From Saccharothrix sp. ALI-22-I (lineage in GTDB: Bacteria > Actinomycetota > Actinomycetes > Mycobacteriales > Pseudonocardiaceae): DNA of 64,000 nucleotides. Positions within the stretch are counted from its first letter, which is position 1; the number at the start of each line of letters is the position of its first letter. Where the stretch lies: the NCBI RefSeq assembly GCF_001984175.1, contig NZ_MTQP01000048.1, forward strand, positions 1-64,000. Direction: 5' to 3'. The notes beneath the pieces are model-generated. The model did no database searches and was not told where the DNA came from. It worked only from the letters and a program-made list of their open reading frames with translations. Of this stretch, positions 51,362 through 59,918 are shown piece after piece. The translations under genes were made by a program, and so were the position numbers.

Positions 51362-51814
51362 TCAGGGGACCAGCAGGACGACGGTTTCCGCCACGCACGC
51401 GGGCTTGGGGTTGCCGTCGATCTCCACGGTCACCTTCACCACCGCCTGCTTGCCCTGCGCCACATCGGCGATCTCGGCCAACTCGGCACCGGCCCGCACC
51501 CGCGACCCGACGACGACCGGGCTGGGGAAGCGCACCTTGTTCAACCCGTAGTTCACGCCCATGGACAGGCCCTCGACCTTGTAGATGTCCCGCACCAGCA
51601 GCGGGATCAGCGACAACGTCAGGTAACCGTGCGCGACCGGCGCGCCGAACGGCCCGGCGGCGGCCTTCTCCAGGTCCACGTGGATCCACTGGTGGTCACC
51701 GGTGGCGTCGGCGAACAGGTTGATCTCCGCCTGCGTGATCTCGTGCCACTCGCCGAAACCGAGGTGCTCGCCCTTGGCCGCCGCCAGCTCGTCGAGGTTC
51801 GCGAATACCCGCAT
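51362..51814 (-). CDS. MaoC-family (R)-enoyl-CoA hydratase
   Basis: The 150-residue hot-dog-fold protein has EITQAEINLFADATGDHQWIHVD (catalytic Asp/His), PFGAPVAHGYLTLSLIPLLV and YGLNKVRFPSPV, hallmarks of the PhaJ/MaoC enoyl-CoA hydratases. It hydrates trans-2-enoyl-CoA to the 3-hydroxyacyl form. It is directly downstream of the FabG-like gene (6 bp), giving a hydratase-reductase pair under operator C. Confidence 0.9.
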   Translation of the reverse strand: MRVFANLDELAAAKGEHLGFGEWHEITQAEINLFADATGDHQWIHVDLEKAAAGPFGAPVAHGYLTLSLIPLLVRDIYKVEGLSMGVNYGLNKVRFPSPVVVGSRVRAGAELAEIADVAQGKQAVVKVTVEIDGNPKPACVAETVVLLVP

Positions 51815-51820
51815 CCGCCC

Positions 51821-52582
51821 TCAGTCCTTCGGTCCGCCGGCGACGTAGACGACCTGGCCGGACACGAACCCCGCGCCCTCGCTGACCAGGAACGACGCCG
51901 TGTGCGCGATGTCCTCCGGAGTGCCGACGCGCCCCACCGGGATCGCCGCCGCCGCGCCCTTCTTGAAGTCCTCGAAGTCGACGCCGACGCGGGCCGCCGT
52001 CGCGGCGGTCATGTCGGTCGCGATGAACCCCGGCGCGATGGCGTTCACGGTCACGTTGAACTTGCCCAGCTCGATCGCCAACGTCTTGGTGAACCCCTGC
52101 AGGCCCGCCTTGGCCGCCGAGTAGTTCGCCTGACCCCGGTTGCCCAGCGCCGACGTGCTGGACAGGTTGACGATCCGGCCCCACTTCGCCGCCGTCTGGA
52201 ACTTCTGCACCGCCCGGCTCATCAGGAACGAGCCGCGCAGGTGCACGTTGATCACCGCGTCCCAGTCGTCGTCGGTCATCTTGAACAGCAGGTTGTCCCG
52301 CAGGATGCCCGCGTTGTTGACCAGGACGGTCGGCGCGCCCAACTCGTCGGCGACGCGCTGCACCGCCGCGTCGACCGCCGCGCTGTCGCTGACGTCGACA
52401 CCCACCGCGATGGCCGTCCCACCGGAGGCCTTGATCTTCTCCACGGCCTCGGCGCAGCTGCCCTCGTCGAGGTCGAGCAGTGCGACGGCCAAGCCGTCCT
52501 GCGCGAGCCGCGTGGCTACGGCGGCGCCGATGCCGCATGCGGCACCGGTGACGATGGCCACCCGTGCGTCCGTCTCGGCCAC
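51821..52582 (-). CDS. fabG: FabG-like 3-oxoacyl reductase (SDR)
   Basis: GTG 52582 follows AAGGAGG. The SDR motifs are TGAACGIG, NNAGILRDN, LSSTSALGNRGQANYSAAKAG (Ser, Tyr, Lys) and PGFIATDMT, close to FabG and to FabG4-type 3-oxoacyl-CoA reductases. With MaoC it can interconvert enoyl-CoA, 3-hydroxyacyl-CoA and 3-oxoacyl-CoA. Operator C lies 25 bp upstream of its start. Confidence 0.9.
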   Translation of the reverse strand: MAETDARVAIVTGAACGIGAAVATRLAQDGLAVALLDLDEGSCAEAVEKIKASGGTAIAVGVDVSDSAAVDAAVQRVADELGAPTVLVNNAGILRDNLLFKMTDDDWDAVINVHLRGSFLMSRAVQKFQTAAKWGRIVNLSSTSALGNRGQANYSAAKAGLQGFTKTLAIELGKFNVTVNAIAPGFIATDMTAATAARVGVDFEDFKKGAAAAIPVGRVGTPEDIAHTASFLVSEGAGFVSGQVVYVAGGPKD

Positions 52583-52607
52583 GGTCAATCCTCCTTGATC
52601 TGCGGGC

Positions 52608-52623
52608 CTAAGCAACCGCTTAG
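52608..52623. promoter_or_regulatory. TetR-type operator, site C (fabG-maoC promoter)
   Basis: CTAAGC-AACC-GCTTAG is identical to site B2 and lies 25 bp upstream of the FabG-like start. This links the hydratase-reductase pair to the TetR gene about 9 kb away. Confidence 0.8.
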
Positions 52624-52674
52624 TAACCTACCGGCGACGTCGTCTTGACGCCAGGGTCAGTCAGGGGAACCATA

Positions 52675-52686
52675 CCGACTGGTCGG
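52675..52686. promoter_or_regulatory. CCGAC-TG-GTCGG inverted repeat before an SDR gene
   Basis: The repeat sits 22 bp before the plus-strand SDR start and within ACCGACTGGTCGGAA. ACCGACnnGTCGGT-like sites are used by other TetR regulators of acyl-CoA genes in actinobacteria. It differs from sites A to C and so implies a second regulator. Confidence 0.5.
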
Positions 52687-52708
52687 AATGTCAGCCAGAG
52701 GAGGCACG

Positions 52709-53503
52709 GTGGAGTTCTCGGGCAAGGTCGCACTGGTCACCGGGGCCGCGAACGGCATCGGAGCGGGGGTGGCGCGCAGACTGGCCGCCGCCGGTGCGTC
52801 CGTCGTCGTCGCCGACGTGGACGACGAACGGGGCCAAGCCGTGGCCGACGAGGTGGACGGCCTGTTCGTGCACTGCGACGTCCGCGACCCCCTGCACAGC
52901 GAAGCGGCGGTGGCGGCGGCCGTGGAGCGGTTCGGCGGCCTCGACATCGCGGTGCTGAACGCGGGCATCGGCACCGGGTTCGGCCTCGGCGACGATTTCG
53001 ACCCCGAGCGGTACCGCACCGTCATGGGCATCAACCTCGACGGCGTGGTGTACGGCGTGCACGCGGCGTCGGCCGAGCTGAAGAAGCGCGGCGGCGGGCA
53101 CATCGTCGCCACCGCCAGCATGGCCGGCCTGATGGCGATGCCCATGGACCCCCTGTACGGCGCGAACAAGGCCGCCGTCGTCGGGCTCGTCCGCGGCCTG
53201 GGCCCGGTGTTCGCCGCCGACAACATCACCGTCAACGCCGTCTGCCCGGCGTTCGCCGACACCGCGATCATCTCCAGCTTCAAAGACGCCCTCGTCTCCT
53301 CCGGCATGCCGGTGATGAGCGTGGACGACGTGGTCGACGCGTTCGTCGCCGTGCTGCGCGACGGCAAGCCCGGTGAGTGCTGGTTCGTGCAGGCCGGACG
53401 TCCCAGCGCGCCGTTCACCTTCCCCAACCCTCCCGGCCCGCGCACCGCCGACGGCGAGCGCGTCAACCTCGACCTCACCCCGCTGACCACCAAGGAGAAC
53501 TGA
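52709..53503 (+). CDS. SDR oxidoreductase
   Basis: GTG 52709 follows AGAGGAGG. The 264-residue SDR has TGAANGIG, VADVDD (NAD-type acidic residue), LNAGIGTG, ATASMAG and YGANKAA (Tyr/Lys). A C-terminal extension is rich in Pro (SAPFTFPNPPGPRT). It is followed after 4 bp by a quinone-oxidoreductase-like gene, so the two are co-transcribed and probably part of the same acyl or alcohol oxidation route. Confidence 0.88.
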   Translation: MEFSGKVALVTGAANGIGAGVARRLAAAGASVVVADVDDERGQAVADEVDGLFVHCDVRDPLHSEAAVAAAVERFGGLDIAVLNAGIGTGFGLGDDFDPERYRTVMGINLDGVVYGVHAASAELKKRGGGHIVATASMAGLMAMPMDPLYGANKAAVVGLVRGLGPVFAADNITVNAVCPAFADTAIISSFKDALVSSGMPVMSVDDVVDAFVAVLRDGKPGECWFVQAGRPSAPFTFPNPPGPRTADGERVNLDLTPLTTKEN

Positions 53504-53507
53504 CACC

Positions 53508-54461
53508 GTGCGCGCCATCCAGATCACCGAGTTCGGCGGACCGGAAGTCCTCAACGAGGTCGAGATCCCCGACCCCGTCGCGGGTCCCGGCGAACTGCTC
53601 GTCGACGTCAGCCGCGCGGGCCTGAACTACGCCGACACCCACCAGGCGGAGAATTCGTACCTGGCCAAGATGCAACTGCCGATGGTGCCAGGCGGCGAGG
53701 TCGTCGGTATGGCGGGCGACCGCCGCGTGGTCGGCCTGACCAACCACGGCGGGTACGCGCAGAAGGCCGTGGTGCCCGAGGCGACCACGTTCGACGTGCC
53801 CGAAGGCGTGGACGACCTCACCGCGTTGAGCATGGTCGTGCAGGGCACGACCGCGTGGCTGCTGCTGCGCCGCAGCGCCCACATGGAGCCCGGTGAGACC
53901 GTCGTCGTGCACGCCGCCGCGGGCGGGGTCGGGTCGCTGGCCGTGCAGCTGGCCAAGAAGTGGGGCGCGGGGCGCGTCATCGCCACCGCGAGCACCGAGG
54001 ACAAGCGCAAGCTGGCGCTGGACCTGGGCGCGGACGTCGCGGTCGACTCGACCGCGGAGAACATGACCGACGTGCTGCGCGAGGCCAACGGCGGACGGCG
54101 GGTCGACGTCGTGCTGGACATGACCGGCGGCGCCGTGACCGACCAGAGCGTGGCCGCACTCGCGCCGTTCGGGCGACTCGCGTTCTACGGCATGGCCAGC
54201 CGGGAGAAGCCGACCCCGGTCGACCCGGGCCGCCTGCTGGTGCACTCGACGGCCATCGCGGGCATGTGGCTGCCGCACGCGTTCAAGCTGCCCGGTCGCG
54301 TCGTGCACCGGGCCATGGGCGAGCTGTTCGACCTGGTCCTGGCCGGTGAGCTGCGTGCCGTGCCGGGCGGCGAGTACGGGCTGTCCGAGGTGCGCCGGGC
54401 GCACGAGGACCTGCGGGCCCGCCGCACCACCGGCAAGCTGGTGCTGGACCCGTCACGCTGA
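53508..54461 (+). CDS. NADPH:quinone oxidoreductase-like MDR protein
   Basis: The 317-residue medium-chain reductase has RAIQITEFGGPEVL, SRAGLNYADTHQAEN and PMVPGGEVVG. The Rossmann segment is VVVHAAAGGVGSLAVQLAKKWGAGRVIATAST. It lacks the structural zinc Cys cluster, as in quinone oxidoreductases. GTG 53508 is used. A short 14-bp tandem repeat follows the stop. Confidence 0.9.
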   Translation: MRAIQITEFGGPEVLNEVEIPDPVAGPGELLVDVSRAGLNYADTHQAENSYLAKMQLPMVPGGEVVGMAGDRRVVGLTNHGGYAQKAVVPEATTFDVPEGVDDLTALSMVVQGTTAWLLLRRSAHMEPGETVVVHAAAGGVGSLAVQLAKKWGAGRVIATASTEDKRKLALDLGADVAVDSTAENMTDVLREANGGRRVDVVLDMTGGAVTDQSVAALAPFGRLAFYGMASREKPTPVDPGRLLVHSTAIAGMWLPHAFKLPGRVVHRAMGELFDLVLAGELRAVPGGEYGLSEVRRAHEDLRARRTTGKLVLDPSR

Positions 54462-54501
54462 CAGCGTCACCCAGACAGCGTCACGTCGACAGCGTCACGT
54501 C
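54460..54501 (+). repeat. 14-bp tandem repeat after the MDR gene
   Basis: GACAGCGTCAC occurs at 54460, 54474 and 54488, a 14-bp period with three copies, starting within the stop codon. No function is apparent. Confidence 0.7.
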
Positions 54502-54565
54502 GACGCGATCGCGGACCGGGGGCCACTCGCCAGCGGGCGGCCCCCGTCCCGGATGTTCGCCTCGC

Positions 54566-54982
54566 TCAGTCGCTCAACTCGGCCAGTGCGGCCTTGACCT
54601 TCGCGAGCTCGGCCTCCAGCTCCTCCATCCGCGTGCGGTGCTGGCTGCGGGCCGCCTCGATGACCTCGTCGATGCCGCCGGCGATGTCGTCGTGCAGTTC
54701 CTTGGCCGCCCGCGACACCGCCGCGGCCGAGATGACGAGACCCTGCACGACCCGCTTGGTGCCGTGCACCAGATCGGCCTGCCACTCGCCGTCGGCGGTC
54801 CCGGTGACGGTGAGCGTCAGCTCGACCGTGCGGGTCTTCTTGGCCGTCGACTTCGGCCGCTTCGTCGCGGGCTTGGCCTCGGACTCTTCCTGCGGCACGG
54901 GTGCGACCTCCTGCTGCACGGGTGCGGCGGGCGCCTCGGCGTCCACCTTGTCTTCCTGTTCCACGAGCGTGTCCGCCTGCAC
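54566..54982 (-). CDS. Paralogue of the DUF6319-like C-terminal domain
   Basis: GTG 54982 follows AGAGAGGA. The 138-residue protein has a Glu/Lys/Ala/Pro-rich N-terminus, then VELTLTVTGTADGEWQADLVHGTKRVVQGLVISAAAVSRAAKEL. A helix follows, ending EELEAELAKVKAALAELSD. This matches the last 87 residues of the 4881-5567 protein position by position. It lacks the N-terminal WFT domain of that protein. The helix may dimerise. Function unknown; the open frame extends upstream to 55036. Confidence 0.75.
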   Translation of the reverse strand: MQADTLVEQEDKVDAEAPAAPVQQEVAPVPQEESEAKPATKRPKSTAKKTRTVELTLTVTGTADGEWQADLVHGTKRVVQGLVISAAAVSRAAKELHDDIAGGIDEVIEAARSQHRTRMEELEAELAKVKAALAELSD

Positions 54983-55086
54983 GTTCTCGTTTCCTCTCTG
55001 CGCATCCGGCTCGACCCGGGCGTGATCATAGAACACGTGTTCGATGGTGGGGTCGATTGCCTCGCACAGCGTAGGGTGTCGAGCTT

Positions 55087-55437
55087 GTGAGCGGTTGGAG
55101 GGACTTCTCCGCTCGCCGGTTCTTGGACCGGTTGAGCGACGAACTCGGTATCGCGGCGGTCTTGGCGCCGGGCGTGTTGGCGCCCGGCGTGCTGGCCGCC
55201 GTCGACCAGCACGGTGCCGCGGTGCGCGACATCCTCGCCTTCGGCGTGCCCGCGGCGGCGGCGGTGGCGGGCGTGGTCCTGCTCGCCGGCTACGCCAAGG
55301 GCGTGCTGGACGAGGCAGCGGCCCAGGGCTGGCGGCTGCCGGCGATCGTGGACTGGTCGAACGCGGACTGGCTGACCCTGAGACTCGCCGCCGTCTGCCA
55401 CCTGGCCCGCCACGACCAGCCCGCCCTGGAGGCCTAG
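55087..55437 (+). CDS. DUF6401-like small protein
   Basis: The 116-residue protein has FLDRLSDELGIAAVLAPGVLAPGVLAAVDQHGAAVRDILAF, a hydrophobic segment GVVLLAGYAKGVLDEAAAQGWRLP, and an ending DWLTLRLAAVCHLAR. The layout is like DUF6401, which often sits beside secondary-metabolism genes, though none is seen here. The identification is from memory. A small in-frame repeat APGVLAPGVLA is present. GTG 55087 is used. Confidence 0.6.
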   Translation: MSGWRDFSARRFLDRLSDELGIAAVLAPGVLAPGVLAAVDQHGAAVRDILAFGVPAAAAVAGVVLLAGYAKGVLDEAAAQGWRLPAIVDWSNADWLTLRLAAVCHLARHDQPALEA

Positions 55438-55634
55438 GAACCGCCGCTCTGCCCGCGTCTGGCCCTGGCGGTCACGCCCGGCGCTGATCAGGGCGTTGTC
55501 GAGTCCGTGGTGGTGTATGCCTCCAAGCGGTCTGCGAGTTGTCGGGGCCGGGTGAGGTTCCGGCCTGCTGAGAGCTGATCTGCCCACAGCAGCGAGACCG
55601 GCGGATCGCACCGGGGCGTCGGCATTGTCGGAGC

Positions 55635-56267
55635 ATGACCGACAACGAGAAGCAGTCGCTGTTCGACCACCGACTTCGAGAACGGTTCTTCAGCCAACGA
55701 GTACTGGTCCTCGACGGCCCGCTCGACGACGACAACGGGACAGTGCTCGCCACCCAACTGCTTTCCCTCGCCGCCGACGATCCGGGGAAGGACATCGCGT
55801 TGTGGATCCACTCGCCGGGCGGCTCGGTCCCCGCGATGCTGGCCATCCGCGACGTGATGCGGCTCGTGCCGTGCGACGTGGCCACGTTCGCGCTGGGACT
55901 GGCGTGCAGTGCGGGGCAGTTCCTGCTGTCCGCGGGCACACCGGGCAAACGCTTCGCCCTTCCCCACGCCCGCATCCTGATGCACCAGGGATCGGCGGGG
56001 ATCGGCGGATCGGCGGTCGAGGTGCAGGTGCAGGCGGACGACCTGCGGCACACCCGGGACACGGTGCTCGGGATCATCGCGGAGGACACCGGCCAGCCGA
56101 TCGACCGGATCTTCGCCGACTCCTTGCACGACCGCTGGTTCACCACCGGGCAAGCACTCGATTACGGCTTCATCGACCACATCGTCGACAGCCTCGGCCA
56201 GGTCGTGCCGGTGCGCACGCACGAACTCGGCCTCGGCCTCGGTCCGACGACGGGAGCCCGCGCATGA
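55635..56267 (+). CDS. clpP3: ClpP peptidase subunit with intact catalytic Ser/His
   Basis: The 210-residue protein has ClpP landmarks: FFSQRVLVLDGPLDDDNG, WIHSPGGSVPAMLAIRDVM, ALGLACSAGQFLLSAG (nucleophile Ser) and RILMHQGSAG (His). HDRWFTTGQALDYGFID carries the Asp. The order of genes (clpP, clpP, PopR-like regulator) matches the clpP3-clpP4-popR locus of Streptomyces. It overlaps the second subunit by 4 bp. The start is ATG 55635. Confidence 0.9.
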   Translation: MTDNEKQSLFDHRLRERFFSQRVLVLDGPLDDDNGTVLATQLLSLAADDPGKDIALWIHSPGGSVPAMLAIRDVMRLVPCDVATFALGLACSAGQFLLSAGTPGKRFALPHARILMHQGSAGIGGSAVEVQVQADDLRHTRDTVLGIIAEDTGQPIDRIFADSLHDRWFTTGQALDYGFIDHIVDSLGQVVPVRTHELGLGLGPTTGARA

Positions 56268-56854
56268 GCACGTACACCATCCCCAACGTCATCACCCGCA
56301 GCCTGAGCGGCGAGCGGATCATGGATGTCTACTCGCACCTGCTGTCCGAGCGGATCATCTACCTCGGCACCGCGATCGACTCCGGTGTGGCCAACGCGCT
56401 GATCGCCCAGTTGCTGTACCTGGAGGCGGACAACCCGGAACGCGAGATCAACCTGTACATCAACAACGAAGGCGGCGACCCGTCCGCGATGCTCGCGCTG
56501 TACGACACCATGCGCTACATCAAAGCGCCGGTGGCGACGACGTGCGTCGGCCAGGCGGTCGCGGCCGGTGCGGTGCTGTTGGCCGCCGGCGAGGCCGGGC
56601 ACCGCTTCGTGCTGCCCCACACCCGGGTGGTGCTGCACCAGCCCGCGGCGCAGGGCCGCGGCGCCATCCCGGACCTCATCCTCCAGGCCGACGAGGTAGT
56701 TCGTGTGCGCGCCCAACTGGAGGAGATCCTCTCGGCACACACCGGTCGCGATGTCGCGGACCTGCGGCACGACACCGACCGGGACCGCGTGTTCGACGCG
56801 GTGGACGCCGTCGGCTACGGGCTCGCCGACCACGTCCTCGAACACCGGATCTGA
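56264..56854 (+). CDS. clpP4: ClpP-like subunit with catalytic Ser replaced by Ala
   Basis: The 196-residue protein has IIYLGTAIDSGVANALIAQLLYLEADNPEREINLYINNEGGDPSAM, CVGQAVAAGAVLLAAG, RVVLHQPA and DVADLRHDTDRDRVF. Where active ClpP has GQAASMGA, this reads GQAVAAGA, so the nucleophile is Ala. The loop SPGGS is also changed to NEGGD. It probably forms mixed rings with the upstream subunit in which it has a structural or gating role, like ClpR in cyanobacteria. It is co-translated with the partner. Confidence 0.9.
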   Translation: MSTYTIPNVITRSLSGERIMDVYSHLLSERIIYLGTAIDSGVANALIAQLLYLEADNPEREINLYINNEGGDPSAMLALYDTMRYIKAPVATTCVGQAVAAGAVLLAAGEAGHRFVLPHTRVVLHQPAAQGRGAIPDLILQADEVVRVRAQLEEILSAHTGRDVADLRHDTDRDRVFDAVDAVGYGLADHVLEHRI

Positions 56855-56864
56855 GACCGCGGCC

Positions 56865-57212
56865 TCAGGCGGCCATGAGCACGGGTCCCGTCGGACGGCG
56901 CCCGACCGCGGGACCCGCGCCGCGCCGCCGCCGGACGTCGCTCGCGATGTCGGCGAGCAGGTCGACCAGATCGACACCGAGCGCACCGGTGACCGCGGCG
57001 ATCATCTCGCTGGAGGGTTCCTTGCGACCGCGTTCGATCTCAGACAGGTACTGCGGCGAGATACCGGCCCGCTCCGCGATGTCGACAAGACGACTGCCCC
57101 GCTCCTCCCTGGCCGCCCGCAGACTCCGGCCCAGCACCACACGCCACAGCGGTCCCGGCTCGCGATCCGGCGTGCGGATGCGCTTCTGGTGGAAGGGAAG
57201 GATGTCCGCCAT
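56865..57212 (-). CDS. popR: PopR/ClgR-like XRE regulator
   Basis: The 115-residue protein has an XRE HTH (LGRSLRAAREERGSRLVDIAERAGISPQYLSEIERGRKEPSSEMIAAVTGAL), close to ClgR/PopR activators of clp genes. It ends VLMAA, the short Ala-rich tail seen in ClgR/PopR that is read as a Clp degron. It is convergent with the clpP pair, 10 bp apart. A CGC-N5-GCG palindrome lies 32 bp before its ATG, suggesting autoregulation. Confidence 0.85.
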   Translation of the reverse strand: MADILPFHQKRIRTPDREPGPLWRVVLGRSLRAAREERGSRLVDIAERAGISPQYLSEIERGRKEPSSEMIAAVTGALGVDLVDLLADIASDVRRRRGAGPAVGRRPTGPVLMAA

Positions 57213-57244
57213 ACCGTCATCCTGGCCCACGTCCCGCACCCGGA

Positions 57245-57277
57245 GGCAGCGGTTCCGCTCCCGGCGGAACCGCTGCC
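57245..57277. promoter_or_regulatory. 14-bp inverted repeat holding a ClgR-like CGC-N5-GCG core
   Basis: GGCAGCGGTTCCGC - TCCCG - GCGGAACCGCTGCC is a perfect repeat. Its centre GTTCCGC-N5-GCGGAAC carries the CGC-N5-GCG core reported for ClgR-type regulators. It is in the promoter region of the PopR-like gene. No equal site is visible before clpP3. Confidence 0.7.
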
Positions 57278-57435
57278 CGCAGGGCAACGTCCACCCGGAG
57301 AGCAGGCGGACTCGGCGCTGAGGGCCGATCGGGCGCGGACTGCTTGCGGTTCGCGGAGTCCGTGCGTGGCACCGTTTCGAGACCGGTCAGGAATCAAGAA
57401 GCACCGGTCATCGGGGCCCGCCTAGCGTTGCTGCC

Positions 57436-58062
57436 ATGACCTCAGCCGACACCATCACCCTTGAGGTGGCCGACCCCGCGGCCGCCGAACGCTTCTACAC
57501 CGCCGCCTTCGGGTTGGACGCCCAACTGCACCTGCGGGCTTCGCAGGAACCGACCACCGGCTTTCGCGGGTTCACCCTGTCACTGACGGTGTCCCAGCCG
57601 TCCGATGTCGACGCCCTGATCGACGCCGCCCTCGACGCGGGGGCCACGGTGCTCAAGCCCGTCGCGAAATCGCTGTGGGGCTACGGCGGGGTCGTCCAGG
57701 CCCCGGACGGAACGATCTGGAAGGTCGTGACCTCGGCGAAGAAGAACACCGGCCCCGCCACCCGGCGGATCGACAGCATCGTGCTCCTGCTCGGAGTCTC
57801 GGATGTGGCCGCGAGCAAGCGGTTCTACCTCGACCGGGGCCTCACCGTGGCCAAGAGCTTCGGCCGCATGTACGTCGAGTTCACCACCGGGTCGAGCTCC
57901 GTCAAGCTGGCGCTGTACCGGCGCCGTGCCCTCGCCAAAGACGCCGGCGTCTCCCCCGACGGCACCGGATCGCACCGGATCGCGGTCGGCGGCGCTGTCG
58001 AGCCTTTCACCGACCCGGACGGGTTCACCTGGGAGCCCACCTCCATGGCGGCCACGCTCTGA
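57436..58062 (+). CDS. VOC (glyoxalase-fold) protein
   Basis: The 208-residue protein has two VOC half-domains: SADTITLEVADPAAAERFYTAAFGL and SIVLLLGVSDVAASKRFYLDRGLTV. Each is followed by beta strands, with DPDGFTWEPTSMA at the end. Such proteins bind metals and small substrates or act in resistance or detoxification. The first half resembles a substrate-binding module with VVQAPDGTIWKVVT. ATG 57436 is used. Confidence 0.88.
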   Translation: MTSADTITLEVADPAAAERFYTAAFGLDAQLHLRASQEPTTGFRGFTLSLTVSQPSDVDALIDAALDAGATVLKPVAKSLWGYGGVVQAPDGTIWKVVTSAKKNTGPATRRIDSIVLLLGVSDVAASKRFYLDRGLTVAKSFGRMYVEFTTGSSSVKLALYRRRALAKDAGVSPDGTGSHRIAVGGAVEPFTDPDGFTWEPTSMAATL

Positions 58063-58249
58063 TGTGCCACCACCTGCTCGGCATGGTCGCCGCACTCACC
58101 CGGGACAGCGCCGAGTCCCCAGCCGACCCGCCCGCCGACCGTCGACCTGACGTTGACGTCATCACACTTCCAGTCACCGAAAAACACCTGGTCAGCGTGG
58201 TAGGTCGGGATGAAATCCGGCACACCGCGTTCCTTGAGGAGAATTCACG

Positions 58250-58702
58250 ATGAGCCGCACCAAGACCAGCACGTACGAAGGATTCACGGCCGAGGAGCGG
58301 GCCGCGATGAAGGACCACGCCCAGGATGCGAAGAAGGAAGCGCGCCGCGGTTCGCGCGCGGACAAGGCGGCGGAGGCGGAACGGGACCTACTCGCGAAGA
58401 TCGCTGAGATGTCCGACTCCGACCGGATCATGGCCGAGCGCGTCCACGCCGTCGTCACAGCCAATGCCCCGATGCTCGCGCCGAAACTCTGGTACGGGAT
58501 GCCCGCCTACGCGCTGGACGGCAAAGTCGTCTGCTTCTTCCAGAGCGCGGAGAAGTTCAAGGCGCGCTACGCGACGCTCGGGTTCAGCGACCAGGCGAAG
58601 CTGGACGAGGGCGCGATGTGGGCGACCAGCTTCGCCCTGACCGAGGTGACGGCCGAAGTGGAGGCGCGCATCGCCGCCCTCGTGCGGCAGGCGGTGAGCT
58701 GA
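58250..58702 (+). CDS. DUF1801-family protein
   Basis: The 150-residue protein has an Ala/Lys-rich helical N-terminus ([42 protein letters not shown]). The DUF1801/YdhG core follows, with [36 protein letters not shown]. Family members are linked to iron handling in Bacillus (Fra) or have unknown roles. ATG 58250 follows GAGGAG. It shares orientation with the VOC gene. Confidence 0.85.
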   Translation: MSRTKTSTYEGFTAEERAAMKDHAQDAKKEARRGSRADKAAEAERDLLAKIAEMSDSDRIMAERVHAVVTANAPMLAPKLWYGMPAYALDGKVVCFFQSAEKFKARYATLGFSDQAKLDEGAMWATSFALTEVTAEVEARIAALVRQAVS

Positions 58703-58821
58703 GCCCCGTCCCCGCCCAGGTCACCCTCATCCACTGTGCGGGAGACGCGCTCCCCGACATCCCGTCACACTGCCAGGCACCGCCAGGCCCGACCAGTCGA
58801 GCCTCCCGGCGGACCGAGAGG

Positions 58822-58883
58822 CCGAAATTGTCGGACCCCGCCGGCAGAATAAAAGCAGGGGTCCCCTTGGCGAGGACCCCTGC
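58822..58883 (-). repeat. Terminator-like dispersed repeat, copy 3
   Basis: On the minus strand it reads GCAGGGGTCC - 9 nt - GGACCCCTGC, then TTTTATTCTGCCGG and the palindrome CCGACAATTTCGG. It lies 56 bp after the stop of the minus-strand channel gene, in the right direction to terminate it. It is the closest to the consensus of the three copies. Confidence 0.85.
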
Positions 58884-58939
58884 GCGAGCGTTCGACCGGG
58901 CTACCGCCTGCCGTTACCGGCCGCGGTCACCGGATGCGG

Positions 58940-59830
58940 TCACCGCTGCTCACCCGGCGGGTACTGGCCGGGGTGGGGCTGGACCGGCCGGCCGACCGGC
59001 GGCGTCGGCATGGTGGACGCGTGGGCCGGGGTCTCGGTGATCCGGGTCGTCTGCTCGGCGGCCGGGGCCGGCGCGACCTGGGCCGTCCGCTGCACGTCCT
59101 CACGACCGCGCTGGTAGGCCGCGGCCTGTGCCTTGGCCTGCGGCACTTCGTTCTCCGCCCTCGTCAGCCAGCCTTCCCAGCGCTGCTGCATGGGCCTGAT
59201 CAGGCCACCGCCGACACCGACGACCGCGATACCGCCGACCGTCGCGAGGATGGTGATCAGGATCGGCGTGGTGACCGCGGTGGCGACACCGATCTGGTTC
59301 AGCGCCGCGATCACGCCGAGCGCGATGATGAACCACGAGGCGACCTTGCCGAGCATCGGACCGTACGACAGCCCACCGAGCGCACGAGTGGCGATGTCGC
59401 GCACGGCCCGCGCGATGGCGGCGGCGACCACGATGATGACGATCGCGACGATCGCCCGCGGCAGCCAGGCCACGATCTCGGTCAGCAGGGTGCTCACCGG
59501 GTTCGTCCCGAACAGCCCGAACGCGATCTGGAGCGCGATCAGCAGCACCGCGTAGTACACGAGCTGCGCGACCAGCCCCGAGGCGTCGAACTTCGAACGC
59601 GCCAACGCGTCGCTGATGCCACCGCGCTGCACGGCGCGGTCGAAGTGCACCCGCTCCAGCACCTTGTTCACCGCCGCACGCAGCACCCGGGCGACGATCC
59701 ACCCGATGAGCAGCACGACGAGGAAACCGACGAGCTTCGGCAGGAAGGTCACCACGGAGCGCAGGGCGTCACCGGTGGCGTCACCGATGCCTTGAGCCTG
59801 CACCGTCTGCGCGGCGAGCAGGGTTTTCAT
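58940..59830 (-). CDS. Conserved TM-helix / mechanosensitive-channel-like protein
   Basis: The 296-residue protein has TM segments at about residues 30-50, 78-100, 115-135, 165-185 and 190-210. It contains LVGFLVVLLIGWIVARVLRAAVNKVLERV and FDASGLVAQLVYYAVLLIALQIAFGLFG, typical of the TM-helix repeat family (CmpX type) related to MscS. A long Gln/Ala/Pro cytoplasmic tail follows. ATG 59830 follows GAGGAGG. It may act in osmotic or envelope-stress response. Confidence 0.85.
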   Translation of the reverse strand: MKTLLAAQTVQAQGIGDATGDALRSVVTFLPKLVGFLVVLLIGWIVARVLRAAVNKVLERVHFDRAVQRGGISDALARSKFDASGLVAQLVYYAVLLIALQIAFGLFGTNPVSTLLTEIVAWLPRAIVAIVIIVVAAAIARAVRDIATRALGGLSYGPMLGKVASWFIIALGVIAALNQIGVATAVTTPILITILATVGGIAVVGVGGGLIRPMQQRWEGWLTRAENEVPQAKAQAAAYQRGREDVQRTAQVAPAPAAEQTTRITETPAHASTMPTPPVGRPVQPHPGQYPPGEQR

Positions 59831-59918
59831 CGTCTTGGACCTCCTCGGACGACCGGTTCATCTCTCGCGCACCGGTTACCCGAGGAGATCGGGTCGAACA
59901 CCAGGCCGAACCACCAGG

